In this document: in pieces, positions 35,880 through 43,998 of the stretch
Layout: each line of letters starts with the position of its first letter
How positions within the stretch are numbered: position 1 is the first letter of the stretch
From: Tolypothrix sp. NIES-4075
Lineage (GTDB): Bacteria; Cyanobacteriota; Cyanobacteriia; Cyanobacteriales; Nostocaceae
Assembly: GCF_002218085.1 (NCBI RefSeq)
Contig: NZ_BDUC01000001.1
Span: 869,955-933,954, forward strand
Direction of reading: 5' to 3'
Length of the DNA stretch: 64,000 bases
Notes under the pieces: generated by a model
Seen by the model: the letters and a program-made list of their open reading frames with translations, nothing else
Told to the model about the DNA's origin: nothing
Database searches by the model: none
Made by a program: the position numbers and the translations under genes

Positions 35880-36480
35880 TTATTCGGCTGCGTCGATTTC
35901 AGCCGTTACGCTCCAAGTCGCTACCAGCAGCTATCAAAGTATCTCCACCGCTCTTGGTAATTTTCAAGTCACTTGTTTTGAACCCAAAGAGCGATCGCTA
36001 ATTTGGTCGTTTGCATCATTAGTGTAGAAAACCTCATCAGCTTTCGGTAGATGCTACAGACTGAGTTTTGTTTAAAACGAAGATACCGAAATCAGGGAAT
36101 AAGCTTTGAAGTTTGAGGTGAAGATAGCTGGTATTTTCGCCGATCGCCTGACCATTTCCCTTTGATATGATATTATCCGCAGATTTCCAACGACATTTCG
36201 TAAGTGTAATCCTCTGGTTTTCCTGCCAAGAACAATTCATCTTAATCGTTCTTGTTAAAATTGTTCACTTTTGAATCGGGATAAAAGCGATCGCTTCATA
36301 TGAACAATCATAGCGATCGCTTCCGGTGAGGATGATGTTGTTACCATCCCCCGCATAGATGGTTTGTTTGCCATCGATTGCTGTAATCACATCGTTGTCA
36401 TTGCCATAGTAGAGCGGCGCACTGCTTTCAATAATTTGATTGACAGAAAACAGACAAACGCATCTTGAGCGAAGTGTCAA
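35880..36480 (-). pseudogene. Decayed RTX (hemolysin-type calcium-binding) protein gene
   Basis: On the minus strand three frames carry pieces of RTX-like sequence. At 36265-36480 there is YYGNDNDVITAIDGKQTIYA then GDGNNIILTGSD. At 36037-36240 there is SADNIISKGNGQAIGENTSYL. Near 35890-36030 there is SGGDTLIAAGSDLERNG, preceded in the same frame by a TGA. The Gly/Asp nonapeptide rhythm is that of calcium-binding RTX repeats. No single frame spans the region and no start is credible, so it is a relic. It lies directly upstream of the secretion operon, which suggests a former substrate. Confidence 0.65.
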
Positions 36481-36600
36481 AACCTCGCTCCCAAGATAGT
36501 TTTAGTCTTAATTAGCAATACAAACTTTAATTATTAAAAAAATCTTAAATTAATCTGTTAAATATTTAACAAAGCTTTTTCAAGTAGGCAGCAATTGCGT

Positions 36601-37383
36601 CTAGATTGCCCATATTAAGGCGAATATCATTGCAGCGATCGCACCAATTAATGTATTTATAATATTGACGACTTCATTAGTTAACCATGTATATTTAGAT
36701 TGCAAAGTCGCGCCAATCAGACTTTCTATGTTAGTGGCAATAAAGGCTGCCAGAATACACCAAACTACACCGAGTATATTAATTAAACCGACACCCCAAG
36801 CGAGAAAGGCGATCGCAGCCGATCCTACCAAACCTGCGAGAGTTCCTTCTAAGCTTACCGCTCCTTCTGTCCCTCGTGGCACTGGTTGCAGTGTAGTAAT
36901 CAAAAAGGTGCTTTTACCATAAGCTTTACCAACTTCGCTAGCGCAGGTATCAGAAAGTTTGGTGCTGAAACTGGCAACAAAACCCAATAATAGTAGAGAC
37001 GCGATTAATCGCGTCTGTATGGGAGTAGAAATAATTCCCCAATTTATTATCCCGATTGCCAAAGCACACAGCGCTCCAGTCAAAGCTGAACCCCAAACGT
37101 TTTCTGGACCTCTTGCCCCAGAACGCTTTTCGGCAATTCCTTCAGCTTCTTTTTGCTTCATACCGATGCGTGTAACCGCAGAACCAACAAGAAAGTAGAA
37201 CATTACTACTACATATCCTTGCCAGCCGAGGGTTCCCCAAAGTAGGACACCTAGAAACCAAGCGTGCAATAAACCAGCTGGGGTAAGCAGCTTTTTGGGA
37301 GCAATAAAAGCTACGCCCAATAAAACTGTGTTCAATCCGATTCCCACCAGCCAAGGATTTAAAGAAGAAATAAAAGAAAGCAT
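36601..37383 (-). CDS. DUF92/TIGR00297 membrane protein, VTE6-type (phytyl-phosphate kinase) family
   Basis: About 260 residues, with six or seven membrane helices and the family hallmarks RSGARGPENVWGSALTG, SFSTKLSDTCASEVGKAYGK, TLQPVPRGTEGAVSLEGT and FIATNIESLIGATLQ. Plant VTE6 and its cyanobacterial homologue phosphorylate phytyl phosphate to the diphosphate, recycling chlorophyll phytol into tocopherol. ATG 37383 is chosen for its GAGGTG spacing; ATG 37392 and an extension to 37440 are alternatives. A palindrome GACGCGATTAATCGCGTC inside (about 36995-37014) encodes TRLIAS and may be an inserted repeat. Confidence 0.85.
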   Translation of the reverse strand: MLSFISSLNPWLVGIGLNTVLLGVAFIAPKKLLTPAGLLHAWFLGVLLWGTLGWQGYVVVMFYFLVGSAVTRIGMKQKEAEGIAEKRSGARGPENVWGSALTGALCALAIGIINWGIISTPIQTRLIASLLLLGFVASFSTKLSDTCASEVGKAYGKSTFLITTLQPVPRGTEGAVSLEGTLAGLVGSAAIAFLAWGVGLINILGVVWCILAAFIATNIESLIGATLQSKYTWLTNEVVNIINTLIGAIAAMIFALIWAI

Positions 37384-37604
37384 TAAATGCATCACCTCTA
37401 GTTTTGGCAGAACATCAACACAATAACCAATTTTGTGCATTTGTTGTTTAACCTAATTTTAGGTGAATGAGAACTTTAACGAAGCTGCTTAGAGCATTTA
37501 CAACCCAAGAAAATTTTGTTTGATGCTCAAAGCAGCCAAGCGTTGAATGAAGAAGGCACAATAAATTCTAAGTAGTATAAATTTCAGTCTCTAAGGTGAA
37601 ATCA

Positions 37605-38036
37605 ATGAACCAAACTTTATTTCATCTCGCTTTCCCGGTTACTGACATTGCCCAAACCAAGGCATATTATGTCGATGGGCTTGGCTGCGTTGCCGGTCGC
37701 GAAAACAAGCACGCGCTGATTCTCAATCTCTACGGTCATCAATTGGTAGCCCACATGACCAAAGAACCTCTAACACTCCAACGCGGTATCTATCCCAGAC
37801 ACTTTGGGCTAATTTTTACCGTTGAGGGTGACTGGGAAGATTTATTAAGGCGATCGCAACAACGACAGCTACTTTTTTTTGAAGAAGCCAAAGACCGCTT
37901 TGTCGGTTCTCCTCTAGAACACCGCACTTTCTTTTTAGAAGATCCTTTTCATAACTTAATGGAGTTTAAGTATTATCGTTACCCAGAAGCGATTTTTGGA
38001 AGTCCTGAGTATGCCCAAATTGGCGACCGGAATTAA
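37605..38036 (+). CDS. VOC superfamily (glyoxalase/dioxygenase-like) protein
   Basis: A 143-residue protein with the paired beta-alpha-beta-beta-beta fold of the vicinal oxygen chelate superfamily: FHLAFPVTDIAQTKAYYVDG, HLVAHMTKE-like strand (HQLVAHMTKE), RHFGLIFTV and RTFFLEDPFHNLMEFKYYR. The final Glu is a likely metal ligand. No substrate can be given. ATG 37605 fits AAGGTG upstream; GTG 37596 is the alternative. The last 71 bases overlap the 3' end of the convergent lipase-like gene. Confidence 0.83.
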   Translation: MNQTLFHLAFPVTDIAQTKAYYVDGLGCVAGRENKHALILNLYGHQLVAHMTKEPLTLQRGIYPRHFGLIFTVEGDWEDLLRRSQQRQLLFFEEAKDRFVGSPLEHRTFFLEDPFHNLMEFKYYRYPEAIFGSPEYAQIGDRN

Positions 38037-38640
38037 TTGGCGCTGTTAATGCTTCTGCTACTGCTGCCAAACAGCGTGAGTCGGTTAACATCCAAGGGTG
38101 CAGCCTCGATGGTACTATCACCTCTGTTCCTAGTGGAAGACGCGAACTATTTGCCGGCACAATCATTAAATCATACGGTGTCCACATTGAGGTAAAATTC
38201 AACTGCTTTAACATCGCCACGTCACTATTCAAATCTTGCAGAAAAGCGCTGTTAGGACGCATTTGCACGCACCCCGGACGTAGGGAAGCATAAGCGATCG
38301 CCGTTCCATTATGGGGCGAAGATATTGTAATGAACCGCTGTACGCGATTAATTCCTCCCAGTCGCTGCACATAGTAACGGCTGATAATTCCCCCCATGCT
38401 AAAACCAACTATATCTAGTGGTTGTTCTGCGGCAAAGCTGTCGGCAATATAATCAGCAACTTGCTGTGCTAATTTCTCCAGACCAAAATCACCGTTATTC
38501 GGGATTAAATCCAAAGTATACACAGACCATCCCCGCTTTCTTAGGTAGGTTGCCATTGTCTGGAAAACTTGCCCCGTATCGTTAATACCATGTACCAATA
38601 CCACGGTATTGCGTTGCTGAGTCTCAGTATTCATATCCAA
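37966..38640 (-). CDS. Alpha/beta hydrolase, lipase-like
   Basis: A 224-residue alpha/beta hydrolase: oxyanion loop VVLVHGINDTG, nucleophile Ser in VGFSMGGIISRYYVQ, acid in YDLMIVPANSS and His in SRLHPWMLTD. It resembles bacterial class I.2-type lipases/esterases and PGAP1-like hydrolases (ITISSPHNGTAIAY). No signal peptide is seen. Its C-terminal 20 or so residues (GRQFGHTQDFQKSLLGNDNT) are read antisense through the end of the VOC gene and are probably an extension caused by loss of an original stop. Confidence 0.86.
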   Translation of the reverse strand: MDMNTETQQRNTVVLVHGINDTGQVFQTMATYLRKRGWSVYTLDLIPNNGDFGLEKLAQQVADYIADSFAAEQPLDIVGFSMGGIISRYYVQRLGGINRVQRFITISSPHNGTAIAYASLRPGCVQMRPNSAFLQDLNSDVAMLKQLNFTSMWTPYDLMIVPANSSRLPLGTEVIVPSRLHPWMLTDSRCLAAVAEALTAPINSGRQFGHTQDFQKSLLGNDNT

Positions 38641-39066
38641 AATATGTCTAATCCAAATCTAATTATGTAGAAAATTTAATTGAGTGCGATCGTGATCGCG
38701 CTAACAGACTATGACACCCCTCCTACTGCTTTAAAGGCAACCAATTTCTCCAGTCAGATACTTAAGTTTTAGTGCATAAAGTTAATTTTTGTTAAGTCCA
38801 CTTTCAGAAACTTGCTTCAAGTTACAGTAAAATTTAATAATTAATTCTCGGCACACACAGTTGCTCCTATTTAGCGAAAAAGAGTTGAAAGCGTTTGTCC
38901 TATACTGTTATTAGAATGTAGATCGGTACAGACCAATGAAGTGTCACATACACAGGTGATGCCAGAAAATGGGTCAGTAAAGAAAATTTTGATAAAATGT
39001 AACATTTTGACGTAATTTTTCACAATTGCGTTAGGTTTCCAAATATAAAGAACAGGAGTAATTGTA
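38641..39066. promoter_or_regulatory. Upstream region of the LEA-like gene
   Basis: A 426-base spacer between divergent lipase-like and LEA-like genes. AT-rich, no ORF or repeat. AGGAG at 39053-39057 is the ribosome site of the LEA-like gene. Promoter position is not clear. Confidence 0.45.
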
Positions 39067-39699
39067 ATGTTCGGGTTTATCAAAAACTTCATCGCAGGAA
39101 TTCTGGGTTTTGTTACTGGGCTATTACCAGGTAAGAAAAAAGGTGATAATGAGCTATCGCCAGCGAAGAAAAAAAGCAACGGCTACTTTTTGGAGTTAGA
39201 CGAGGCAAAGAGTATTAAGCCGTTAGAGACTGTTAAAGACGCAGCAAAAGAAGTAGCATCAAACACTCAGAAAGCAGCAGATAAAGTTGTAACTGAGGCT
39301 AAAAAAGCAGTCGAAACAGTTACAACTGAAACTAAAAAAGCAGCAGAAACAGTTACAACTGAAACTAAAAAAGCAGCAGATAAAGTTATATCTGATTCTA
39401 AAAAAGAAGTGGAAACAGTTCCAGCAAACGCCGCAGCGTCATCGAATGGAACAAAAGCTGCTGCTTCTAAAGCCGACTCCAAGTCAGTCAAAGCTTCTAA
39501 AAATGGCAAGGCTCCCAAGGCTGAACCTAAACCAGAGGTAACACCCGCAGCCAGCAAAGTTGCAAAGATACCAGCGGAAACTACTTTCGCTCCCAAGTAC
39601 CTAGCTCCTTCGGCTACAAGCTCTAATGGTCGTCGTCGTCCTGGTGCGAACATGACTTCTTTCTTAGACATGGCACGTCAAGTGAAAACTCCTGGTTAA
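39067..39699 (+). CDS. Lys/Ala-rich 11-mer repeat protein, LEA-like
   Basis: A 210-residue protein. The N-terminus (MFGFIKNFIAGILGFVTGLL) is a strongly hydrophobic or amphipathic helix likely to touch a membrane. Residues about 58-118 contain 11-residue repeats such as VETVTTETKKA, AETVTTETKKA and ADKVISDSKKE, as in group 3 LEA proteins and apolipoprotein-like helices. A disordered Ala/Lys/Ser/Pro segment follows. The C-terminus (GRRRPGANMTSFLDMARQVK) looks like a conserved short motif. The family is cyanobacterial in character; function unknown, with stress protection or membrane stabilisation as inference. AGGAG 9 bases before ATG supports the start. Confidence 0.75.
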   Translation: MFGFIKNFIAGILGFVTGLLPGKKKGDNELSPAKKKSNGYFLELDEAKSIKPLETVKDAAKEVASNTQKAADKVVTEAKKAVETVTTETKKAAETVTTETKKAADKVISDSKKEVETVPANAAASSNGTKAAASKADSKSVKASKNGKAPKAEPKPEVTPAASKVAKIPAETTFAPKYLAPSATSSNGRRRPGANMTSFLDMARQVKTPG

Positions 39700-39704
39700 A
39701 ATTT

Positions 39705-39780
39705 GGGAAATTGGGAATTGGGAATTGGTAATAGGTAATTGGTAATTCCTCCTTGTCCCCATTCCCGATTACCCATTCCC
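39705..39780. repeat. Heptamer repeats TTGGGAA / GGTAATT with complementary half
   Basis: AATTGGG and GGTAATA units are followed by complementary CCCATTCCCGATTACCCATT sequence, so the block can fold as a terminator-like hairpin between convergent genes. It reaches into the last codons of the TPR protein (GNG). Confidence 0.75.
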
Positions 39781-40842
39781 CTTAACAAATATCAGTCCGC
39801 TGTATAAATGAAATGCTGGGTCCCAATTAGTCTTTTCCCTACGAAATAGGTGAATGTGAGACTGAATTTGACCCAGCATTTCTGTTTGATCTAATAGTGT
39901 CTCTCCAAAAGGCGTAAAATCTGACCAAAGCTTTACTGTAGGTAGTTGCTGCTCGATCCAGTTTAGTAAGCTATTCCAATTAATTCTGATGGTACTTTGG
40001 CTAATTTTGGGAGTAATTTCTACACCTTGGTCGAATTCATAGCCGTTGTCATAAAGTCGTAAAATACAACTTCTACCAGGTAAGTGTAAATCACAAAATT
40101 GGGCGTAGTCTTGGGTTTGGGTTTTGCCTTCGAGTTTGCGTCGTGCGTTTAAATCTACAACTTCCTCAAAAATGGGCAAAAGTCCGACTACTTTGGCTTT
40201 GACTTCTGACCAATCAAAGGTTAGGGAACCGAGTGTATTAAGTTGATTGCGACAAACAACAGTGGCTTTTGTGGTAGATTCTTGAAAATGCTTGACTTGA
40301 AAAACTTGAATTTTTTGAATGTCAGCTATTCTTGCCCAAAAGCAAGGAATTTCAGCTTTACGTAGTTGCTCACCATAAAATTGTAGTTCTCCTATGGCTC
40401 CAGTTCGATAAAGCCGCCAGCCACGACTTGGTAGCACCAGTCTTGCGGTGTAGGGGTCTAGCTGCATGATTTTGGCAAATTTTTGAGCGGCTGCGGTTTT
40501 CAGCTCGTTGCTTATAGGTTCTAAAATTAAGATGCCGATATCGGTGTTGTTGGGGTCAGCTGTTGCTTGAAAAATCGCTCTTTGTCTTTCTTCTTGCTCA
40601 ATTTCTTGCAGACGCTGCAAACCCTGACGCGCTAGGCTGATTATTTTGGCATTAGTTGCACTTCGCAGCAGTTGCCGAAAAACTTTTTCCGCATCTTGTC
40701 GCTTTCCAGAGACTTCATGCAGACGTGCTACATAAAATTGCACCCAAGGATTATCGGGAGATTCTTTTAATAGCTGTTTGAGTAATTTGGCGGCGGTGTG
40801 ATAGTCTTTAGAGTCAAAGGCGATCGCAACTTCATCGATCAT
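39769..40842 (-). CDS. TPR-containing cyanobacterial protein, unknown function
   Basis: A 357-residue soluble protein. Residues 1-80 have two TPR-like units (MIDEVAIAFDSKDYHTAAKL, NPWVQFYVARLHEVSGKRQD). The rest, from about 95, is a conserved-looking alpha/beta region (DIGILILEPISNELKTAAAQ, YTARLVLPSRGWRLYRTG, LKLW-type closing part TFVKLWSDFTPFGE-like) that I do not recognise as a named domain. ATG 40842 is clear. Its 3' end enters a repeat block, so the last three residues may be repeat-derived. No operon partner. Confidence 0.75.
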   Translation of the reverse strand: MIDEVAIAFDSKDYHTAAKLLKQLLKESPDNPWVQFYVARLHEVSGKRQDAEKVFRQLLRSATNAKIISLARQGLQRLQEIEQEERQRAIFQATADPNNTDIGILILEPISNELKTAAAQKFAKIMQLDPYTARLVLPSRGWRLYRTGAIGELQFYGEQLRKAEIPCFWARIADIQKIQVFQVKHFQESTTKATVVCRNQLNTLGSLTFDWSEVKAKVVGLLPIFEEVVDLNARRKLEGKTQTQDYAQFCDLHLPGRSCILRLYDNGYEFDQGVEITPKISQSTIRINWNSLLNWIEQQLPTVKLWSDFTPFGETLLDQTEMLGQIQSHIHLFRREKTNWDPAFHLYSGLIFVKGNG

Positions 40843-41541
40843 GATTTTAGGCGTTAATTTTAAAATCTATCCATTAAATAATTATTGTCCACTTTAAAGA
40901 ATTGTCATCCCTGCAAGAGATATTACTAATCGCTGAAATCCTTGCATATCAATAATTTTAGCTATTTTGCAGTTAAATTATCTAGAGTATTTTTTACTCA
41001 TGCTCTCAATAATGCTGTTTGACGTTTATACAGCAATACCCTTGGTGTTAAGGTTTTTGGTATTGATTTTAGACCTGTAGAAACGCGACCGATCGCGTAT
41101 CTACTTTTCAAACATCCGATAAAACCTCTTTTGAGAGAAATAAAATTGCGTTTAAAGCTTGATTTGGAAGCGTAAAGTTTTAGTTAACTTCCGTGAAAGC
41201 ACTAGATTAATTTGAGGTAAACGGTTAAAAATTTAGAGAATATACGAAAGTTCGCTATCTACATTGTTAATCAACTTTGAACCAGGGAAAAGATTTCCAC
41301 ACCAGAACGGGCTGTAAATCAAGTCATACAGCAGCATAAGTTTTCATGTTTGCTTTTTTGGCGCTTCTGTGTAGTGCTAGGAAAGTGCGATCGCTTATCC
41401 CTCTAGTAGTGCGATCGCCTCTCGTCGTAGATTGGGTTGACGTAAGCAAACCCAAATTCACTCTTCTCAAACAAAGTGCGTAGGCGTAGCCCGTCGTAGA
41501 CATCGCCTGCTCTTAAAGGTTAGACTTATCTGGAGTTAATT
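40843..41541. other. Gene-free spacer with dispersed repeat
   Basis: About 700 bases with no credible gene. From 41380 onward there are HIP1 sites and, at about 41429-41480, the first of three copies of a repeat beginning TAGATTGGGTTGACG. A GTAGGCGTAGCCCGTCGTAG repeat follows. The promoter of the lipoprotein gene must lie here. Confidence 0.55.
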
Positions 41542-42906
41542 ATGCGACGATTACTGACTCGTTTTAATTCCGCTTTCAAATTACGTACTGCTTTTTTTCT
41601 TTTACTATCTCTTACATTACTTTCGGGATGCGGAGAACATGATACAACCACTGCAAGATGGAGTCCTGCTGCTCCTGTAGGCATTGCTCTGAAACGAGAA
41701 GCAAAAGGCTTGTGGAATGTTTCCGCAACTGTACCTGTACCAATCTCTAACCTTGGAGTTTTCTCCATAGATCATCAATTCGATTTCCGAGATGATTATA
41801 CCTATATCATTATCAGAAATCGAAAAAATGGTACAGAGCAGGTATTCAAATTAGGTGTCGATAAAGGGAAAGTCAAGCTTCACTTAACTGGAACACATGA
41901 TTTGACCTTGCAACCAGAAAAAGACAACAAAATTATTGTTGATGACGACGCGCTCTCCGGTACCATGACTGTCCAAATTTACCCAAATGGACAAAAACTA
42001 GCCAATGTTTCTTTTGAAAATGGAACTGAGTTTGTTTTTCTTACAGACAACCGATTACACATTGAATACCCTTCTCTATCTCATGCTATACAACATGAAC
42101 AACTTAAACTGGATATTTCATCTCTCTTTCGTCAAGACGATTCTATTTCCTTAAATTCTGTTGAAAAGGTGACGTTTAAGAGAGATTTGCAAGTTTGTCA
42201 GCTAATTTTAGATTGGAAACCGGAAATAAAAGCGAACCAACAACCACTCTTAATTGAACTTCCAAAAAAAGGCAAATCAACGATAAAAAATATACAAGAG
42301 TTGCAAGCGTCTCTTGCAATTATCGCACCAAAGGTTCAGTTCATTAATGACTTGTCTAATCCAAACATGGTTTCCTTCAATATTTTTGTGGTGGGATACC
42401 TGTTTATAGGTGTTTTAATGTTCTACTACTTTAAAATAGGGCATTTATTCAAAGCCATAGGACTGATGATATTGGTCATATTATTAATAATTCCATTATT
42501 AATAATGCTCTTTTCCGATTGGGACTACATAGAATTTCAAGCGGAAATACACAATAAAAAAGCATTATCAATGCCAACACAGAGTTCCTTACTGTCTAAT
42601 TAGTGTGATCGCTCATCTTTATAGGTTAGGTTGACGCAATAAAACCCAACATTCACTCTTCTCAAATAAAGTGCGATCGCCACAGATTAAATCCGCCACT
42701 ATGAGGCGATCTCAAACTTTAATATCTTGAGGAAGATATTGTTGATGAAATGCCAATACAATCAATCCTCTACTTCCGGATCACCGACTGGTTTTATTAT
42801 AGCGATCGCACCTCCCCTGTATTGCTGTTAGTTCGCAGCCGCGCTAGTAGATTGGGTTGACGCAAGAAAACCCAAGATTCACTCTTCTCAAATAAAGTGC
42901 CATCGC
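41429..42906. repeat. Dispersed ~57-bp repeat, three copies around the lipoprotein gene
   Basis: Sequences like TTGGGTTGACGCAAGAAAAC followed by CCAA, ATTCACTCTTCTCAAATAAA and GTGCGATCGCC occur at 41429-41480, 42622-42680 and 42847-42906, all in the same orientation. GGGTT...AACCC within each can pair. The coordinates span the whole group; the gene between is listed separately. Confidence 0.8.
41542..42603 (+). CDS. Putative lipoprotein with C-terminal membrane helices
   Basis: A 353-residue protein with a lipoprotein signal (FFLLLSLTLLSGCGEH, lipobox LLSGC). A beta-rich extracytoplasmic domain of about 230 residues follows, then two hydrophobic helices near the C-terminus (FNIFVVGYLFIGVLMFYYF and IGLMILVILLIIPLLIMLF). 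Having both a lipobox and two membrane helices is unusual. I recognise no domain. Codon use is more AT-rich than neighbours, and the gene is flanked by copies of one repeat, so recent transfer or rearrangement is possible. ATG 41542 is clear. Confidence 0.72.
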   Translation: MRRLLTRFNSAFKLRTAFFLLLSLTLLSGCGEHDTTTARWSPAAPVGIALKREAKGLWNVSATVPVPISNLGVFSIDHQFDFRDDYTYIIIRNRKNGTEQVFKLGVDKGKVKLHLTGTHDLTLQPEKDNKIIVDDDALSGTMTVQIYPNGQKLANVSFENGTEFVFLTDNRLHIEYPSLSHAIQHEQLKLDISSLFRQDDSISLNSVEKVTFKRDLQVCQLILDWKPEIKANQQPLLIELPKKGKSTIKNIQELQASLAIIAPKVQFINDLSNPNMVSFNIFVVGYLFIGVLMFYYFKIGHLFKAIGLMILVILLIIPLLIMLFSDWDYIEFQAEIHNKKALSMPTQSSLLSN

Positions 42907-43014
42907 CCTGCAACGTGGTTTGGGCAAAGGAGCGATCGCGCTGATTCTAGATACCTGTAAAATTAACCAGGAGCGATCGCTTTGCCAAAGCCAACTCTTG
43001 GAGACGCTCCGCGA
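42604..43014. other. Repeat-rich spacer before the toxin-antitoxin pair
   Basis: No gene. Two copies of the TTGGGTTGACGC repeat, several HIP1 sites, and at about 42975-43019 a repeat with CTTGGAGACGCTCCGCGAATG that is common in Nostocales gaps. An ORF start at 42982 would translate this repeat and is discounted. Confidence 0.55.
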
Positions 43015-43278
43015 ATGGCTAATGTACCGGAAGTACAAAACAAAACAATGACACGGATTCCATTAACAGAAGCTCAACTTCGTTTACCTGAACTGATTGC
43101 AAGTCTGCAACCCGGTGAAGAAGTGCAGATTATAAGAGGCGATCGCACTGTCGCCAGACTGATTGCCGAACTCCAACCACCCCGCAAGCCTCGTCAGCCC
43201 GGTAGTGCAATCGGAACCCTAACCATCGTGTCCGAAGACGAAACCCACTTGGAAGACTTTCACGACTACATGCCATGA
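43015..43278 (+). CDS. Phd/YefM-type antitoxin of a type II TA pair
   Basis: About 87 residues. The core MTRIPLTEAQLRLPELIASL, then PGEEVQIIRGDRTVARLIAE, is the Phd/YefM N-terminal DNA-binding fold; the C-terminal tail (GSAIGTLTIVSEDETHLEDF) is of the kind that wraps the toxin. It would bind and neutralise the PIN toxin and repress its own promoter. Start is uncertain: ATG 43015 or, more like family members, ATG 43048. The stop overlaps the toxin start by 4 bases (ATGA). Confidence 0.85.
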   Translation: MANVPEVQNKTMTRIPLTEAQLRLPELIASLQPGEEVQIIRGDRTVARLIAELQPPRKPRQPGSAIGTLTIVSEDETHLEDFHDYMP

Positions 43279-43661
43279 AGTTTCTGCTCGATACTCAGGC
43301 ATTCCTCTGGTTTGTACTCAATGATCGCCTCCTTAGTCAAGTCGCCTGTGATTTGATTGTCGATCCTCTCAATGACATCTTGCTCAGTCCTGCTTCTTAT
43401 TGGGAAATTGCCATCAAAGTTAGTATTGGTAAGTATCAAATTCCTGGAAATTTTGAAACATGGATGGAGCATCAAATCCAAGTTAACGAATTGGAAATAT
43501 TACCGATTAAAGTTGCTCATGCAGCCGCGATCGTGACTCTGCCATTTCATCATAAAGATCCCTTTGATCGGCTTTTGGTTGCCCAAGCACTCACAGAAAA
43601 GATCCCGATCGTTAGCGTGGATGCAGTGCTAGACAATTATGCAGTCACTCGTGATTGGTAA
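43275..43661 (+). CDS. VapC-type PIN domain toxin
   Basis: A 128-residue PIN-domain ribonuclease. The acidic catalytic set is visible: Asp6 (LLDTQAFLW), Glu44 (YWEIAIK), Asp95/Asp98 (HKDPFDRLL) and Asp116 (VSVDAVL). As in other VapC proteins it should cut RNA when released from the antitoxin. It is of the PIN subgroup paired with Phd-like antitoxins in cyanobacteria. It overlaps the antitoxin by 4 bases and is followed by a 63-bp tandem repeat. Confidence 0.9.
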   Translation: MKFLLDTQAFLWFVLNDRLLSQVACDLIVDPLNDILLSPASYWEIAIKVSIGKYQIPGNFETWMEHQIQVNELEILPIKVAHAAAIVTLPFHHKDPFDRLLVAQALTEKIPIVSVDAVLDNYAVTRDW

Positions 43662-43710
43662 GTACGATAACCTACGGTCAGTCGCGGTGCGAACTCATTT
43701 ACCATTTAGA

Positions 43711-43990
43711 GAGTCGCCAAAATAGCTTTTGAGACAACAATTGCTATTTCAAATACTACAAAAGCTATTTCGGGAGTCGCCAAAATAGCTTTTGAGACAA
43801 CAATTGCTATTTCGGCGAACCCATTTGCTATTTCGGGAGTCGCCAAAATAGCTTTTGAGACAACAATTGCTATTTCAGCGAACTTATTTGCTATTTCGGG
43901 AGTCGCCAAAATAGCTTTTGAGACAACAATTGCTATTTCAGCGAACCCAATTGCTATTTTGGCAGTCGCAGAAGTATATTTTGAGACAGC
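43711..43990 (-). repeat. Perfect-period 63-bp tandem repeat, four copies plus a degenerate fifth
   Basis: Units begin GAGTCGCCAAAATAGC at 43711, 43774, 43837 and 43900, with a variant at 43963. Internal GCTATTTC motifs recur about every 21 bases, suggesting the unit grew from a 21-bp repeat. On the minus strand the unit reads as 21 codons (ATPEIANGFAEIAIVVSKAI) without stops. It sits between convergent vapC and rsmE. Confidence 0.9.
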
Positions 43991-43998
43991 GCTTTATA

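Noticed and set aside
39267..39671. A 134-residue open frame antisense to the LEA-like gene
   Set aside because: It is the mirror of the Lys/Ala/Thr-rich repeats. Low-complexity coding DNA often leaves the opposite strand open, and there is no ribosome site or family-like sequence.
40999..41079. A 26-residue hydrophobic open frame
   Set aside because: Too short, no ribosome site and no conserved context.
42982..43014. An upstream start extending the antitoxin
   Set aside because: The extra residues are encoded by a repeat typical of gaps between genes, and family members start near MTRIPL.
43706..43909. A short repeat protein on the minus strand
   Set aside because: The frame is open only because the 63-bp unit is a multiple of three. 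There is no ribosome site or independent coding signal; kept as a repeat.
43711..43990. CRISPR array
   Set aside because: The 63-bp units are contiguous and alike along their whole length, with no variable spacers.
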